From NCBI GenBank assembly GCA_943788365.1, contig CALSPZ010000001.1:1-64000 (forward strand): a DNA stretch of 64,000 bases. The letters are read 5' to 3'. Source of the stretch: CAJQGY01 sp905478015. GTDB taxonomy: Bacteria > Pseudomonadota > Gammaproteobacteria > Magnimaribacterales > D2472. Of the stretch, positions 17,313 through 25,931 are shown piece by piece. Within the stretch, counting starts at the first letter, position 1; every line of letters begins with the position of its first letter. A program made the translations under genes and the position numbers. The notes beneath the pieces were generated by a model. That model saw nothing but the letters and a program-made list of their open reading frames with translations. It ran no database searches and was not told the origin of the DNA.

Positions 17313-18629
17313 ATGAGTAAAAATAACTTGCCTAGTAAGAGCTATAGATCTTTCGCTTTAGTTCTTTTAACAGTTGTTTATGGATTCAACTTTATTGATC
17401 GACAAATTGTAGGAATACTAGCCCCATTCATCCAAGCAGATCTTGATCTTACCAATACTCAACTGGGCTTACTTATCGGCTTTGCTTTTGCGTTGTTCTA
17501 TACAGTGATAGCAATTCCTATTGCATGGCTCGCCGATCGCTATAGTCGAGTTAATATTTTATCTATAGCTTTAGCAACCTGGAGCGGTTTCACTGCTTTA
17601 ACAGGAATGGCATCTAATTTTTGGCAAATAGGGTTAGCAAGAATGGGTGTTGGAATTGGAGAAGCTGGTGGAAGCCCTCCGTCTCATTCAATTATTTCAG
17701 ACATGTATCCAAAAGAAGAAAGGGCAGGAGCTCTTGGTTTTTATGCTATGGGTATTCCATTTGGAATTATGGCTGCTTATTTTGCAACAGCATCTTTGAT
17801 GGGTTCTGGTGGAGATGTGGATTGGAGAAGAATATTTATTTTTCTAGGCATTACAGGAATAGCACTAGCCGGGATTGTAAAGTTAACTTTAAAAGAGCCA
17901 GTAAGAGGTGCCCAGGAGCTTGATGGCGCGACTGTAATTAAAAAACTCCCTTTTAATGAATCTCTTAAATCTTTGTTAAAAATACCTGCCTGGTGGGCCA
18001 TGTGTTTTGGTATAGCGTTTGGTTCTTTTGTTTCATATGCTTCTTCTGCGTTTCAGACTAAATTTCTTATTGCTTTAGATCCATCTTTTGACTTCAAAAC
18101 AATGGTTATTTTGCTCGGAATTATGAATGGAACAACATATGCAGGCGGTGCTTTTTTTGGTGCAAAGCTTGCTGACAAATGGGGTGCAAAAACTATTAGA
18201 GCATATGGATGGCTTCCTGCTATAGCTATGTCAATATGTTTCCCTTTAGGAGTATGGAGTTATTGGGTTCAGTCTGTTGAAGCAAACCTAATACTTTCAA
18301 CAGTTTATTTATTATTCATTGGAATATATCTAGGACCAAGTTTTGCAATTGCACAAACACTTGCTCCAATAAATATGAGAGCTATGTCAACAGCATTATT
18401 TTTCTTTATTTTGAATATGGTTGCACTTGGAGGAGGTCCAACTTTTGCAGGATGGTTGATAGATGTATTTAAGGCTGATTACAATGAATTAGATGCAATG
18501 AGAATGGCTATGACCGTTACCCATCTTGTTTTCATACCTGCTCTAATAAGTTTCTTAGTGGTATCAAGAATTCTTCCTAGAGACTGGAAGGCTGCAGAGG
18601 AGAGAAATATCCAACTTGAGTCATCATAA
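17313..18629 (+). CDS. MFS transporter, spinster-like
   Basis: A 438-residue major-facilitator protein with about twelve hydrophobic segments. The first helix ends in GFNFIDRQIVGILAPFI, and the loop 2-3 motif reads GWLADR-like (AWLADRYSRVN, about residue 71); the later GVGIGEAGGSPPSHSII is characteristic of the spinster-type MFS subfamily, often associated with lipid or steroid-like compounds. It lies 50 bases after the HxlR-controlled MDR and probably belongs to the same transcript, so it may import that enzyme's substrate or export its toxic precursor. Confidence 0.85.
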   Translation: MSKNNLPSKSYRSFALVLLTVVYGFNFIDRQIVGILAPFIQADLDLTNTQLGLLIGFAFALFYTVIAIPIAWLADRYSRVNILSIALATWSGFTALTGMASNFWQIGLARMGVGIGEAGGSPPSHSIISDMYPKEERAGALGFYAMGIPFGIMAAYFATASLMGSGGDVDWRRIFIFLGITGIALAGIVKLTLKEPVRGAQELDGATVIKKLPFNESLKSLLKIPAWWAMCFGIAFGSFVSYASSAFQTKFLIALDPSFDFKTMVILLGIMNGTTYAGGAFFGAKLADKWGAKTIRAYGWLPAIAMSICFPLGVWSYWVQSVEANLILSTVYLLFIGIYLGPSFAIAQTLAPINMRAMSTALFFFILNMVALGGGPTFAGWLIDVFKADYNELDAMRMAMTVTHLVFIPALISFLVVSRILPRDWKAAEERNIQLESS

Positions 18630-18634
18630 TTAAT

Positions 18635-19390
18635 ATGTATACCCTAAAATTAAAAGCAGTATTTCTTTTAACCCTCTTAATTTCTTCAACAGTATTAGTT
18701 GCAGACACCCATCCTAAAAGGATTTTATTTATTGGAAATAGTTATCTTTACTATAATGATAGTATCCATAATCATGTAAAAAGGATGCTTGTTGAGCACT
18801 ATAATGATAATGAGATTACAACAAAGTCAGCTACTATTGGGGGTTCTAGGCTTCATAATCATAATGTAGATCACCTTTTGAATCATAAAAATCTTCAGTT
18901 AGATCAGCAAATTGATCTTTTGATTATGCAAGGTGGGAGCGGAGAGGTAATGACCTCAAAATCAAGAAAGAAATTTTCAGATACCGCTTACTCTTTTAGT
19001 TCTAAAGCCCAGGCACAAGGAATAAAAACAGCACTTTATATGACACATGCTTACACCAAAGCAGATAAAAGATATAAAGAAAATCTCATAGAAAGAATAG
19101 CAAAAACATATTATGAAGCCGCTAATAGAAGTGGCTCTTCCGTTATACCTGTTGGAGAGGCTTTTGAGATTGCATACAAAGAAAACCCCAGTATTGAACT
19201 TCACCACCCAGACGGAACTCACCCAGGAATGCTTGGAACATACCTTGGCGCAGCTACAGTGTTTGCTGTTATTACAAAAACTTCACCAGAAGGGCTTTCT
19301 TATAATTACTTAAATAGAGTCTCTGATAAAGATAAAATATTTCTTCAGCAGGTCGCATGGAAAGCTTATCTAAATAGCACTTTGAAATAA
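18635..19390 (+). CDS. Exported SGNH-hydrolase-type esterase
   Basis: A 251-residue protein with a signal peptide (hydrophobic residues 6-21, likely cut after VADT), so it acts in the periplasm or outside. SGNH-hydrolase blocks are visible: the nucleophile in FIGNSY (Ser36), GGS at about residue 70, MQGGSGE at about 100 and the late DGTHPG with the catalytic Asp and His (about 193-196). Family members deacylate or hydrolyse esters of carbohydrates and lipids. It starts five bases after the MFS stop and ends six bases from the convergent permease gene, so it is the last gene of the hxlR-linked operon. Confidence 0.8.
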   Translation: MYTLKLKAVFLLTLLISSTVLVADTHPKRILFIGNSYLYYNDSIHNHVKRMLVEHYNDNEITTKSATIGGSRLHNHNVDHLLNHKNLQLDQQIDLLIMQGGSGEVMTSKSRKKFSDTAYSFSSKAQAQGIKTALYMTHAYTKADKRYKENLIERIAKTYYEAANRSGSSVIPVGEAFEIAYKENPSIELHHPDGTHPGMLGTYLGAATVFAVITKTSPEGLSYNYLNRVSDKDKIFLQQVAWKAYLNSTLK

Positions 19391-19396
19391 ATATGC

Positions 19397-20698
19397 CTAA
19401 GGAAGAAATACAAATTTAGCCATAAAAATGATTGCTAAGAACCAAGCTCCCGAAGATATTTTTTTCACATCCCCAACAAATAACTTCATTACAACATAAG
19501 ATATAAAACCTAAAGCAATTCCATTAGCTATAGAGAAAGTAAGCGGAATCATTATTACCATTATCAATGCTGGTAGCAGCTCTGTTGTATCTGACCAGTC
19601 TAATTTCTCCATGCCACTTAACATTAAAATTGCAACATATAGTAGCGCTCCAGCTGTAGCATAAGCAGGAACAATAGCAGCTAAAGGGGAGAAGAAAATG
19701 GCAACTAAAAATAGAAAACCTACAACAACCGCAGTCAAACCTGTTCTTCCTCCTGCCTCAACCCCAGCTGAGCTCTCAACATAGCTGGTAACAGGAGCAC
19801 AACCAAAAAATGATCCAGCAACGCTTGAAGTACTGTCTGCTTTTAAAGCCTTGTCAAAATTTTTAATATTTCCATTTTGATCAACTAATTTTGCTCTATG
19901 AGCAACACCTAAAAGCGTACCTGCCGTATCAAAAAGGTTAACAAATAAAAATGAAATTATTACACTTATCATTGCCAAATCTAGGGCTCCTAAAATATCT
20001 AATTTTAAGAAAATTGGAGCAACGCTTGGTGGGTATGAAACCAACCCTTGATATTCAACAATATTTAATAAAAGACCAAGCAGAGTAACAATAAGCACTC
20101 CAATAATAATAGCTCCAGAAATCTTTCTTGTTGCCAAGACAGATATAAGTAAAAAGCCAAATGCAGACAAAAAAGTTTCAATTTGTAAAAAATTACCTAA
20201 ACTTACAAATGTTGCTTCATTTGCAACAATAATTCCTCCACTTTTTAGTCCTATAAAACCTATAAAAAGACCAACTCCAGAACCCATAGCTATTCTGAGA
20301 TTCAAAGGAATACTATCAAGCATCCATCTTCTCAATGGCGTTACACTCATTATTACAAATAAAATACCTGCTAAAAAAACTGCTCCGAGTGCAACTTCCC
20401 ATGAATAACCCATTTCACCAACAACGGTGTACGTAAAGAATGCATTAAGGCCCATTCCTGGTGCAAGTGCTACTGGCCAGTTTGAATAAAAACCCATTAC
20501 AAAGCATGCCAATGCTGCAGCTATACATGTTCCTACAAAACTTGCTCCATGATCCATTCCACTTGCAGACATCATTTGAGGGTTAACAAAAATAATATAA
20601 GCCATAGTAATAAACGTTGTAAAACCAGCTAAAAACTCTTGTTTTATATTTGTATTATTTTCTTGAAGATCAAAAATTCTTTCTAAAATTAGTTTCAT
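19397..20698 (-). CDS. NCS2-family purine (guanine/hypoxanthine/adenine) permease, AzgA-like
   Basis: A 433-residue inner-membrane permease with about twelve to fourteen hydrophobic stretches. The first conserved block, EFLAGFTTFITMAYIIFVNP, and the substrate-site block APGMGLNAFFTY (about residue 79) are hallmarks of the AzgA-type branch of the NCS2/xanthine-uracil superfamily. So are GTLLGVAHRAKLVD and the SSAGVEAGGRTG segment. These proton symporters take up hypoxanthine, guanine or adenine. It diverges from a TonB-dependent receptor with about 160 bp between starts; a phosphoribosyltransferase follows that receptor. Confidence 0.9.
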   Translation of the reverse strand: MKLILERIFDLQENNTNIKQEFLAGFTTFITMAYIIFVNPQMMSASGMDHGASFVGTCIAAALACFVMGFYSNWPVALAPGMGLNAFFTYTVVGEMGYSWEVALGAVFLAGILFVIMSVTPLRRWMLDSIPLNLRIAMGSGVGLFIGFIGLKSGGIIVANEATFVSLGNFLQIETFLSAFGFLLISVLATRKISGAIIIGVLIVTLLGLLLNIVEYQGLVSYPPSVAPIFLKLDILGALDLAMISVIISFLFVNLFDTAGTLLGVAHRAKLVDQNGNIKNFDKALKADSTSSVAGSFFGCAPVTSYVESSAGVEAGGRTGLTAVVVGFLFLVAIFFSPLAAIVPAYATAGALLYVAILMLSGMEKLDWSDTTELLPALIMVIMIPLTFSIANGIALGFISYVVMKLFVGDVKKISSGAWFLAIIFMAKFVFLP

Positions 20699-20800
20699 AG
20701 ATGTGTAGAGAATTAATTAATCTACAATTTAAACTAATTGGCTACTTAAAACAAAGAATTTATACTTTTTTGGCATATAGATTGCATGTTAAATAATAAA

Positions 20801-20819
20801 GCTGTGATAGAATCACGGC
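20801..20819. promoter_or_regulatory. Short hairpin in the receptor leader
   Basis: GCTGTGAT-AGA-ATCACGGC forms an 8-bp stem with one G-T pair and a three-base loop, followed by TTCGAATTTTT. It sits about 40 bases upstream of the preferred receptor start and could act as an attenuator or mRNA-stabilising hairpin. No function is shown. Confidence 0.35.
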
Positions 20820-20857
20820 TTCGAATTTTTAATTACAATTTTATTATGGGGAAACCA

Positions 20858-23197
20858 ATGAAAACATCTCTTTACATCGAAAAATTCTTTATCTCATCAA
20901 TCCTTTTTTTAACATTATTTCTAGTGCCTTATACAAAAGCATCAGTAATTGAAGATGTGATTGTTACTGCAGAAAAAAGAAGCGAAAGCGTTCAAGATAT
21001 ATCTCAATCAGTTACAGCTATTACAGAAGACGATCTTGATGCAAAAAATATTAATTCTTTTGTTGATATAAGTGCAATAGTTCCTGGAGTTACCGTTGCA
21101 AAAAATGAAGGATATAAAACTGTTATTTCAATCCGAGGAGTTGGAAATGAAACAAATCAGAATGCTATTGCAGCTCCCTCAGTTGCGTTTCATATGGATG
21201 GCATATTTATAGCCTCTCCATTTTCACTTCAAACTGATTTTATTGATGTTGAACGAATTGAAGTCTTGAGAGGACCACAGGGAACCCTTTTTGGTCAGAA
21301 CTCTACTGGTGGAGCAATAAACGTCATTAGTAAAAAGCCTTCTGTTGAAGGCTATTCAAATAAATCGGACATAACCCTCGGTGATTACGGTCTTACAAAA
21401 TTTAGATCAGCAAGCAATATTCCCTTGAGTGATAAACTAGCAACTCGTTTTTCCTTCTCAGCGACTAAAAGAGATGGTTTTACTGAAAATTTAGTCACAG
21501 GGCAAGACCTTGATGATGCAAATAATATAAGCATTAGAAGTGACTGGTTTTATGAGTTAACAGATATTTCTTCACTTAGAGTTTTTGGTCAATATTTTGA
21601 AGTGGACAGAAATGGTTCAGCAATCAGAGGTATTGATGATACATCTGGCGATGCTAGAAAGTTATCACAGGATACAATATCTAACCACGAGCTAACATCA
21701 TTAGTTCTTGGAGCTATTTATGAGAATGATCTAGGTTTTGCAAATCTAAAAGTTATGGCGAGTATTCAGGATGATGATATTTCTGTAACAAGAGATAATG
21801 ATAGGCATAATTTCGGAGATTTGGTTAGAGTAATCCCAGGTTTAGGCGAAGATGCAACATATCAAAGAGCAGAATTTACTCCAGAAACATCAATTGTCGA
21901 AACAAAAACCCTGGAGATTAATTTAGTTTCAAATGAACCAATTTTAGGAGCGCTTGATTGGACAGTTGGAGCATTTTATATGCAGCATGATATAGAAAAT
22001 CATATAAGAGGCTACAGAGATAATAATAATGATGGTCAGATTGCTTATGAATGTTCAAGTCCTTTAGCTGTATCTGGCTCTTGTTATGAGCATGACTATG
22101 GTATACCGGGTAGGTTTGCTGTATTTGATGCAGAATGGGACTTTGTTACAGACGCTTTTCCAAGCAGAGAATCATATTCAATATATGCACAAACAACATA
22201 TAGTTTTAGTGAAGATCTAAGGCTAGTATCAGGTTTAAGATATTCAGAGGATACTTTTAAAACAGATGTAACAAATTTCTTTAATGTTGAAACTTTCCAG
22301 GCCAAAGGTACATCAGACAAGATGACAGGAAAAATTGTAGGAGAGTTTGATATATCAAGTGATGCTATGGCTTATATTTCTTTTTCAAGAGGCTTTAAAC
22401 CAGGAGGAAGCAACCTAACATTTGGTTTTACAGAGGCAGAGGATCTTGTTGCTGAAAGACCTGTTGCTCCAGCTATGGTCTTCCCTACTTATGAGAGTGA
22501 AAGCATCAAAGCTATTGAAGTCGGACTTAAAACAGACCTTTTAGAAGGGAGAGCTAGAGCTAACATTGCTCTATTTACATATGATTATGAAAATTTACAG
22601 TTCCAGGCAACAGACCCAGACCCATACAGAGGAGGAGTTGCCAACATACCTCAGTCTGAAATGTCAGGTCTTGAGGTTGAGTTAACTGCTTTATTTTCAG
22701 ACTCTTTAACCATGGATATGAATTTAGCATTTTTAAATTCAGAAGTAACTTCAAGTTATGAGGTTTTAGATAATGTTGATGCTTATCAATATTTCTTTGG
22801 TCAAGAGGATTTAAGATACGGTCTAAGAGAGGATGTTAAAGGCAATAAACTAGCAAAAAGCCCTGAATTTACTGCAGATATAAATTTAACATATGTGACT
22901 GAATTAGTATCGGGCAATGAGCTTACTACTTCTTTTCAATATGTAAGAAGAGGTGAGTTTGAGCAAAGAGTTTCAAATAATCCATCTGTAGATTCTATAA
23001 AGGCATATAACCTATTTAATTTAACAACTAGCATTGATTTTGTCGGCAAAAACACTGGCATAGACTTCATGCTACTTAATATTGCAGATGAAGGTGGAGT
23101 TAATTCAAGCATGACAGATGTATTTGGAGTTGCTGCAACGGGCCTAGAATATATCCCACCGCGTCAAATTATGATTAGACTCAGAAGAGAGTTCTAA
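20858..23197 (+). CDS. TonB-dependent outer-membrane receptor
   Basis: A 779-residue receptor. ATG 20858 is chosen because GGGG lies six bases upstream and the protein then begins with a normal signal peptide (hydrophobic residues 10-23, cut near TKAS); the longer frame has a non-signal N-terminus. The TonB-box region reads DVIVTAEKRSESVQDISQS, and the plug has the LRGPQGTLFGQNSTGGAIN motif. The beta-barrel ends in IRLRREF with the required terminal Phe. It is the pigment/iron/carbohydrate-neutral subclass common in marine bacteria, so the ligand is not readable. Flanking purine permease and phosphoribosyltransferase genes suggest a purine-related ligand. Confidence 0.92.
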   Translation: MKTSLYIEKFFISSILFLTLFLVPYTKASVIEDVIVTAEKRSESVQDISQSVTAITEDDLDAKNINSFVDISAIVPGVTVAKNEGYKTVISIRGVGNETNQNAIAAPSVAFHMDGIFIASPFSLQTDFIDVERIEVLRGPQGTLFGQNSTGGAINVISKKPSVEGYSNKSDITLGDYGLTKFRSASNIPLSDKLATRFSFSATKRDGFTENLVTGQDLDDANNISIRSDWFYELTDISSLRVFGQYFEVDRNGSAIRGIDDTSGDARKLSQDTISNHELTSLVLGAIYENDLGFANLKVMASIQDDDISVTRDNDRHNFGDLVRVIPGLGEDATYQRAEFTPETSIVETKTLEINLVSNEPILGALDWTVGAFYMQHDIENHIRGYRDNNNDGQIAYECSSPLAVSGSCYEHDYGIPGRFAVFDAEWDFVTDAFPSRESYSIYAQTTYSFSEDLRLVSGLRYSEDTFKTDVTNFFNVETFQAKGTSDKMTGKIVGEFDISSDAMAYISFSRGFKPGGSNLTFGFTEAEDLVAERPVAPAMVFPTYESESIKAIEVGLKTDLLEGRARANIALFTYDYENLQFQATDPDPYRGGVANIPQSEMSGLEVELTALFSDSLTMDMNLAFLNSEVTSSYEVLDNVDAYQYFFGQEDLRYGLREDVKGNKLAKSPEFTADINLTYVTELVSGNELTTSFQYVRRGEFEQRVSNNPSVDSIKAYNLFNLTTSIDFVGKNTGIDFMLLNIADEGGVNSSMTDVFGVAATGLEYIPPRQIMIRLRREF

Positions 23198-23226
23198 GTT
23201 AGCTTTAAGACTGATTCTTCTTAATA

Positions 23227-23259
23227 TGAGACTATGTTAATATCATTGGCATAGTCTCA
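23227..23259. terminator. Perfect 10-bp inverted repeat after the receptor gene
   Basis: TGAGACTATG (23227-23236) is mirrored by CATAGTCTCA (23250-23259) across a 13-base loop, followed by AACCTTTTATT. The stem is strong for this AT-rich DNA but the T-tract is weak. It lies between the receptor stop and the phosphoribosyltransferase start at 23277, so it could be a terminator, a processing site or an operator for the latter. Confidence 0.5.
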
Positions 23260-23276
23260 AACCTTTTATTAAATCA

Positions 23277-23852
23277 ATGAAAAAAACTTTTATTCAAGCA
23301 GACGAGCTGCTTAAAGATTCTTTTAAATTAGCTTGGCAGGTCTATGAAAGTGGTTACAGACCAGACTACATTGTTGGAGTTTGGAGAGGTGGCGCACCCA
23401 TTGGAATTGCTGTACAGGAGTTTTTAGATGTTTTAGGAATTGATTCTGATCATATTGCAATTAGAACGTCCTCCTATTCTGGTATTGCTAAAAGAGAAAA
23501 GACAGTTCAAGTTCATGGCCTAAGCTACGTTATTAAAAAAATAGAATCAGAAAACTCTCTTTTAATTGTTGATGATGTTTTTGATACTGGTTTATCTATC
23601 CATCAAATCGTTGAAGATATTAAGAAAGCATGCAAGAAAAATACTCCAGAGATAAAAATTGCAACACCATACTTTAAACCTTCTAAAAATAAAACTGAAA
23701 GAAAGCCTGATTTTTATATTCATGAAACTGATAGCTGGTTAGTTTTTCCTCATGAGCTTCATGGATTAACTATTGAAGAGATATCGGAAAACAAACCGGA
23801 GTTAAGCGGCCTTATTGATAAAATATCAGGACTTATAAAAAATAATGATTAA
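23277..23852 (+). CDS. Type I phosphoribosyltransferase (hypoxanthine/xanthine PRT-like)
   Basis: A 191-residue PRTase. The PRPP-binding signature is LLIVDDVFDTGLSI (about residue 99) with the two acidic residues and the TGxS loop, preceded by the VGVWRGGAPIG loop (about 33). The C-terminal DSWLVFPHELHG resembles the base-contacting hood of xanthine/hypoxanthine phosphoribosyltransferases. It would convert a free purine base plus PRPP to the nucleotide in the cytosol. Its place after a TonB receptor that diverges from a purine permease supports a salvage role. Whether it prefers hypoxanthine, guanine or xanthine cannot be decided. Confidence 0.85.
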   Translation: MKKTFIQADELLKDSFKLAWQVYESGYRPDYIVGVWRGGAPIGIAVQEFLDVLGIDSDHIAIRTSSYSGIAKREKTVQVHGLSYVIKKIESENSLLIVDDVFDTGLSIHQIVEDIKKACKKNTPEIKIATPYFKPSKNKTERKPDFYIHETDSWLVFPHELHGLTIEEISENKPELSGLIDKISGLIKNND

Positions 23853-23873
23853 GGAAGTCAACCCTGTTAAATA

Positions 23874-24473
23874 ATGTCTCTGATTGAGTTAAGGGTTATA
23901 TCTATAGTTTATATAAGTGCATTCGTACCAATACTCATCCTTATTTATCAACATAAAAAGAACAACTTAGAACCTTATTGGATAAGGATTTATTTATTTT
24001 CATTTTTTGCTTGTGCGGTTGGATGGGAAATATGGTTTTCATATGGCCTTGCTTTTGGAGATTCAGTTGACATTAGAAGATCTGATGTTCTAAATACATT
24101 TATTCCAATGCATATAAATTGGATATTAAATTCAATGGCCGATGCAGGGACAATAAGTCTTGGAGGGTTAATATTGTCATCTAGATTATCTGGATATGAT
24201 TTATCAAAATGGTCATGGCATTCCTTTTCCATCTTATTAATATGGTGCATTGCTCAAAATTTATTTGTAGAAGTTTTTTTATATTTTGATCAGTTATCTT
24301 CAGGCAAAACTTTATCATGGGCCCCATTAGCACCGACTGGACCATGGTTTAATCCTATTATTTTTGAATTAAATGGAAGAGGGATTAACTTTCAAACCCA
24401 GCTGCCTTGGTTATTAATGACCCCAATACTTTATAAAGCGGCTATTTACTTCAAAAATAATCAATCTTTATAA
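23874..24473 (+). CDS. Multi-spanning membrane protein, unknown
   Basis: A 199-residue protein with about four or five hydrophobic stretches (roughly residues 4-24, 41-60, 90-105, 118-140 and 170-185). Tryptophans cluster near the segment ends. I see no active-site or transport motif. It starts 21 bases after the phosphoribosyltransferase and is followed on the same strand by another small membrane protein. Function unassigned. Confidence 0.65.
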   Translation: MSLIELRVISIVYISAFVPILILIYQHKKNNLEPYWIRIYLFSFFACAVGWEIWFSYGLAFGDSVDIRRSDVLNTFIPMHINWILNSMADAGTISLGGLILSSRLSGYDLSKWSWHSFSILLIWCIAQNLFVEVFLYFDQLSSGKTLSWAPLAPTGPWFNPIIFELNGRGINFQTQLPWLLMTPILYKAAIYFKNNQSL

Positions 24474-24561
24474 GGCATTCATTCAACACTTATTTGCTAA
24501 GTATCAAATTTTTTTACCTAATGATATATTTAAATATATTAACTAATGGGAGAAATAGTTC

Positions 24562-24939
24562 ATGTCTTTACTAACTAAGTTTTTATCATCAATACCTGCA
24601 GTAATTTTTTTAATAATCGGTATTTTTTGGGTTCTACAACCAGGAATTATGGCAGAAAATTTCGGTATGGTTTTATCGTCTGGTCTTGGTCTTAGTTCTC
24701 AAGTTGGAGATCTTGGGAGTTACTTTATTTCATCAGCTTTGATGATTTTTTATGGAATTTATAAAAATAATACACATTGGTTTTATCCACCAGTCTTAAT
24801 AATGCTATTAACAGCATTATTTAGAACTCTTTCAACTGTTATTCATGGCGCACCATTTGCCGTTGATATGATTGGAAGTGAGATCATCTTTAGTGCAATT
24901 TTGATCTATGCAATTTATACCTCAAAAGAGGCTGATTAG
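24562..24939 (+). CDS. Small membrane protein, DUF4345-like
   Basis: A 125-residue protein with four hydrophobic segments and few charges. The layout, a first helix followed by WVLQPGIMAENFGM, then GSYFISSALMIFYG and RTLSTVIHGAPF, resembles the DUF4345 family of small four-helix membrane proteins, whose role is unknown. GGGAG lies 12 bases upstream of the ATG. The aldo-keto reductase gene begins two bases after its stop, so the two are co-transcribed. Confidence 0.65.
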   Translation: MSLLTKFLSSIPAVIFLIIGIFWVLQPGIMAENFGMVLSSGLGLSSQVGDLGSYFISSALMIFYGIYKNNTHWFYPPVLIMLLTALFRTLSTVIHGAPFAVDMIGSEIIFSAILIYAIYTSKEAD

Positions 24940-24941
24940 TA

Positions 24942-25910
24942 ATGGAATATAGAAAGCTTGGGAATTCTGGCCTTAAGATATCAGAACTATCTTTTGGATC
25001 TTGGGTTACTTTTAATAAACAGATTGATACGTCACTTGCAGAAAAAATGTTTGGTACATGTCTTGATGCAGGAATTAATTTTTTTGATAATGCTGAAGGG
25101 TACGAAAGAGGAATGTCTGAGATAGTTATGGGCGATGCTTTGAAAAAACTTCAAAGACCAAGAGATTCATACTGTGTTTCTTCCAAAGTATTTTTTGGTG
25201 CCTATGATAATCCAACACCTACTCAAATGGGTCTAAGTAGAAAGCATATTACAGAAGCCTGTCACCAGGCATTAAACAGACTTAAGGTTGACTATCTTGA
25301 TCTTTATTTTTGCCATAGAGCTGATCCAGACACACCAATTGGAGAAACGGTCTGGGCTATGCATAATCTCATTGTTCAAGGAAAGGTCTTGTATTGGGGT
25401 ACATCAGAATGGGCAGCACATGAAATTGAAGAAGCTTATAAATTTGCAAAAGATAATAACTTAACCCCACCTTCAATGGAACAACCTCAATACAACCTAC
25501 TTGATAGAGATAGGTTTGAAGTTGAATATAATGATCTATTTTTAAAGCATGGAATGGGATCTACAACATGGTCACCTTTAGCATCTGGAGCATTGACTGG
25601 AAAATATCTTGATGGAATACCTGACGGCTCTAGAGCTTCTTTAAAAGGCTATGAATGGCTTAAAAAGCACATGATTGATTCTGACAGAGGCAAAGAGAGG
25701 ATGGAAAGAGTATCTAATTATATTCAAATTGCCAATGAGCATAATTTAAACCCTTCCAAACTTGCCATTGTATGGTGCCTATTAAATAAAAATGTTTCAA
25801 CGGTAATTTTAGGAGCATCTAAACAAAAACAATTAGAAGAAAATCTATCTAGCATCGAATTAAAACCATTAATTAATGAGACGCTTATTAAGAAACTTAA
25901 TAATATTTAA
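24942..25910 (+). CDS. Aldo/keto reductase (KCNAB-like branch)
   Basis: A 322-residue NADPH-dependent TIM-barrel oxidoreductase. The catalytic tetrad is visible: Asp in FFDNAEGYERG with its Tyr (about residues 49 and 54), Lys in VSSKVF (about 82) and His in YFCHRADP (about 122). The N-terminal MEYRKLGNSGLKISELSFGSW and the late STVILGASKQKQLEENL are typical of the branch related to potassium-channel beta subunits and YghZ. It reduces aldehydes such as methylglyoxal in relatives; the real substrate is unknown. It is translationally close to the preceding membrane protein. Confidence 0.9.
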   Translation: MEYRKLGNSGLKISELSFGSWVTFNKQIDTSLAEKMFGTCLDAGINFFDNAEGYERGMSEIVMGDALKKLQRPRDSYCVSSKVFFGAYDNPTPTQMGLSRKHITEACHQALNRLKVDYLDLYFCHRADPDTPIGETVWAMHNLIVQGKVLYWGTSEWAAHEIEEAYKFAKDNNLTPPSMEQPQYNLLDRDRFEVEYNDLFLKHGMGSTTWSPLASGALTGKYLDGIPDGSRASLKGYEWLKKHMIDSDRGKERMERVSNYIQIANEHNLNPSKLAIVWCLLNKNVSTVILGASKQKQLEENLSSIELKPLINETLIKKLNNI

Positions 25911-25931
25911 AGTACATATATTGCAGCCAAA

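Noticed and set aside
17621..17923. 100-codon frame inside the MFS transporter gene
   Set aside because: A shadow frame with tryptophan/cysteine-rich nonsense composition that overlaps a clearly coding frame.
20699..20857. Purine riboswitch upstream of the NCS2 permease
   Set aside because: I could not find the conserved junction bases or paired stems of a purine aptamer on the minus strand in this gap; only a small hairpin on the receptor side is visible.
24524..24539. 16-bp perfect palindrome ATATATTTAAATATAT before the DUF4345-like gene
   Set aside because: It consists only of A and T in very AT-rich DNA, so chance symmetry is likely. There is no regulator gene nearby.
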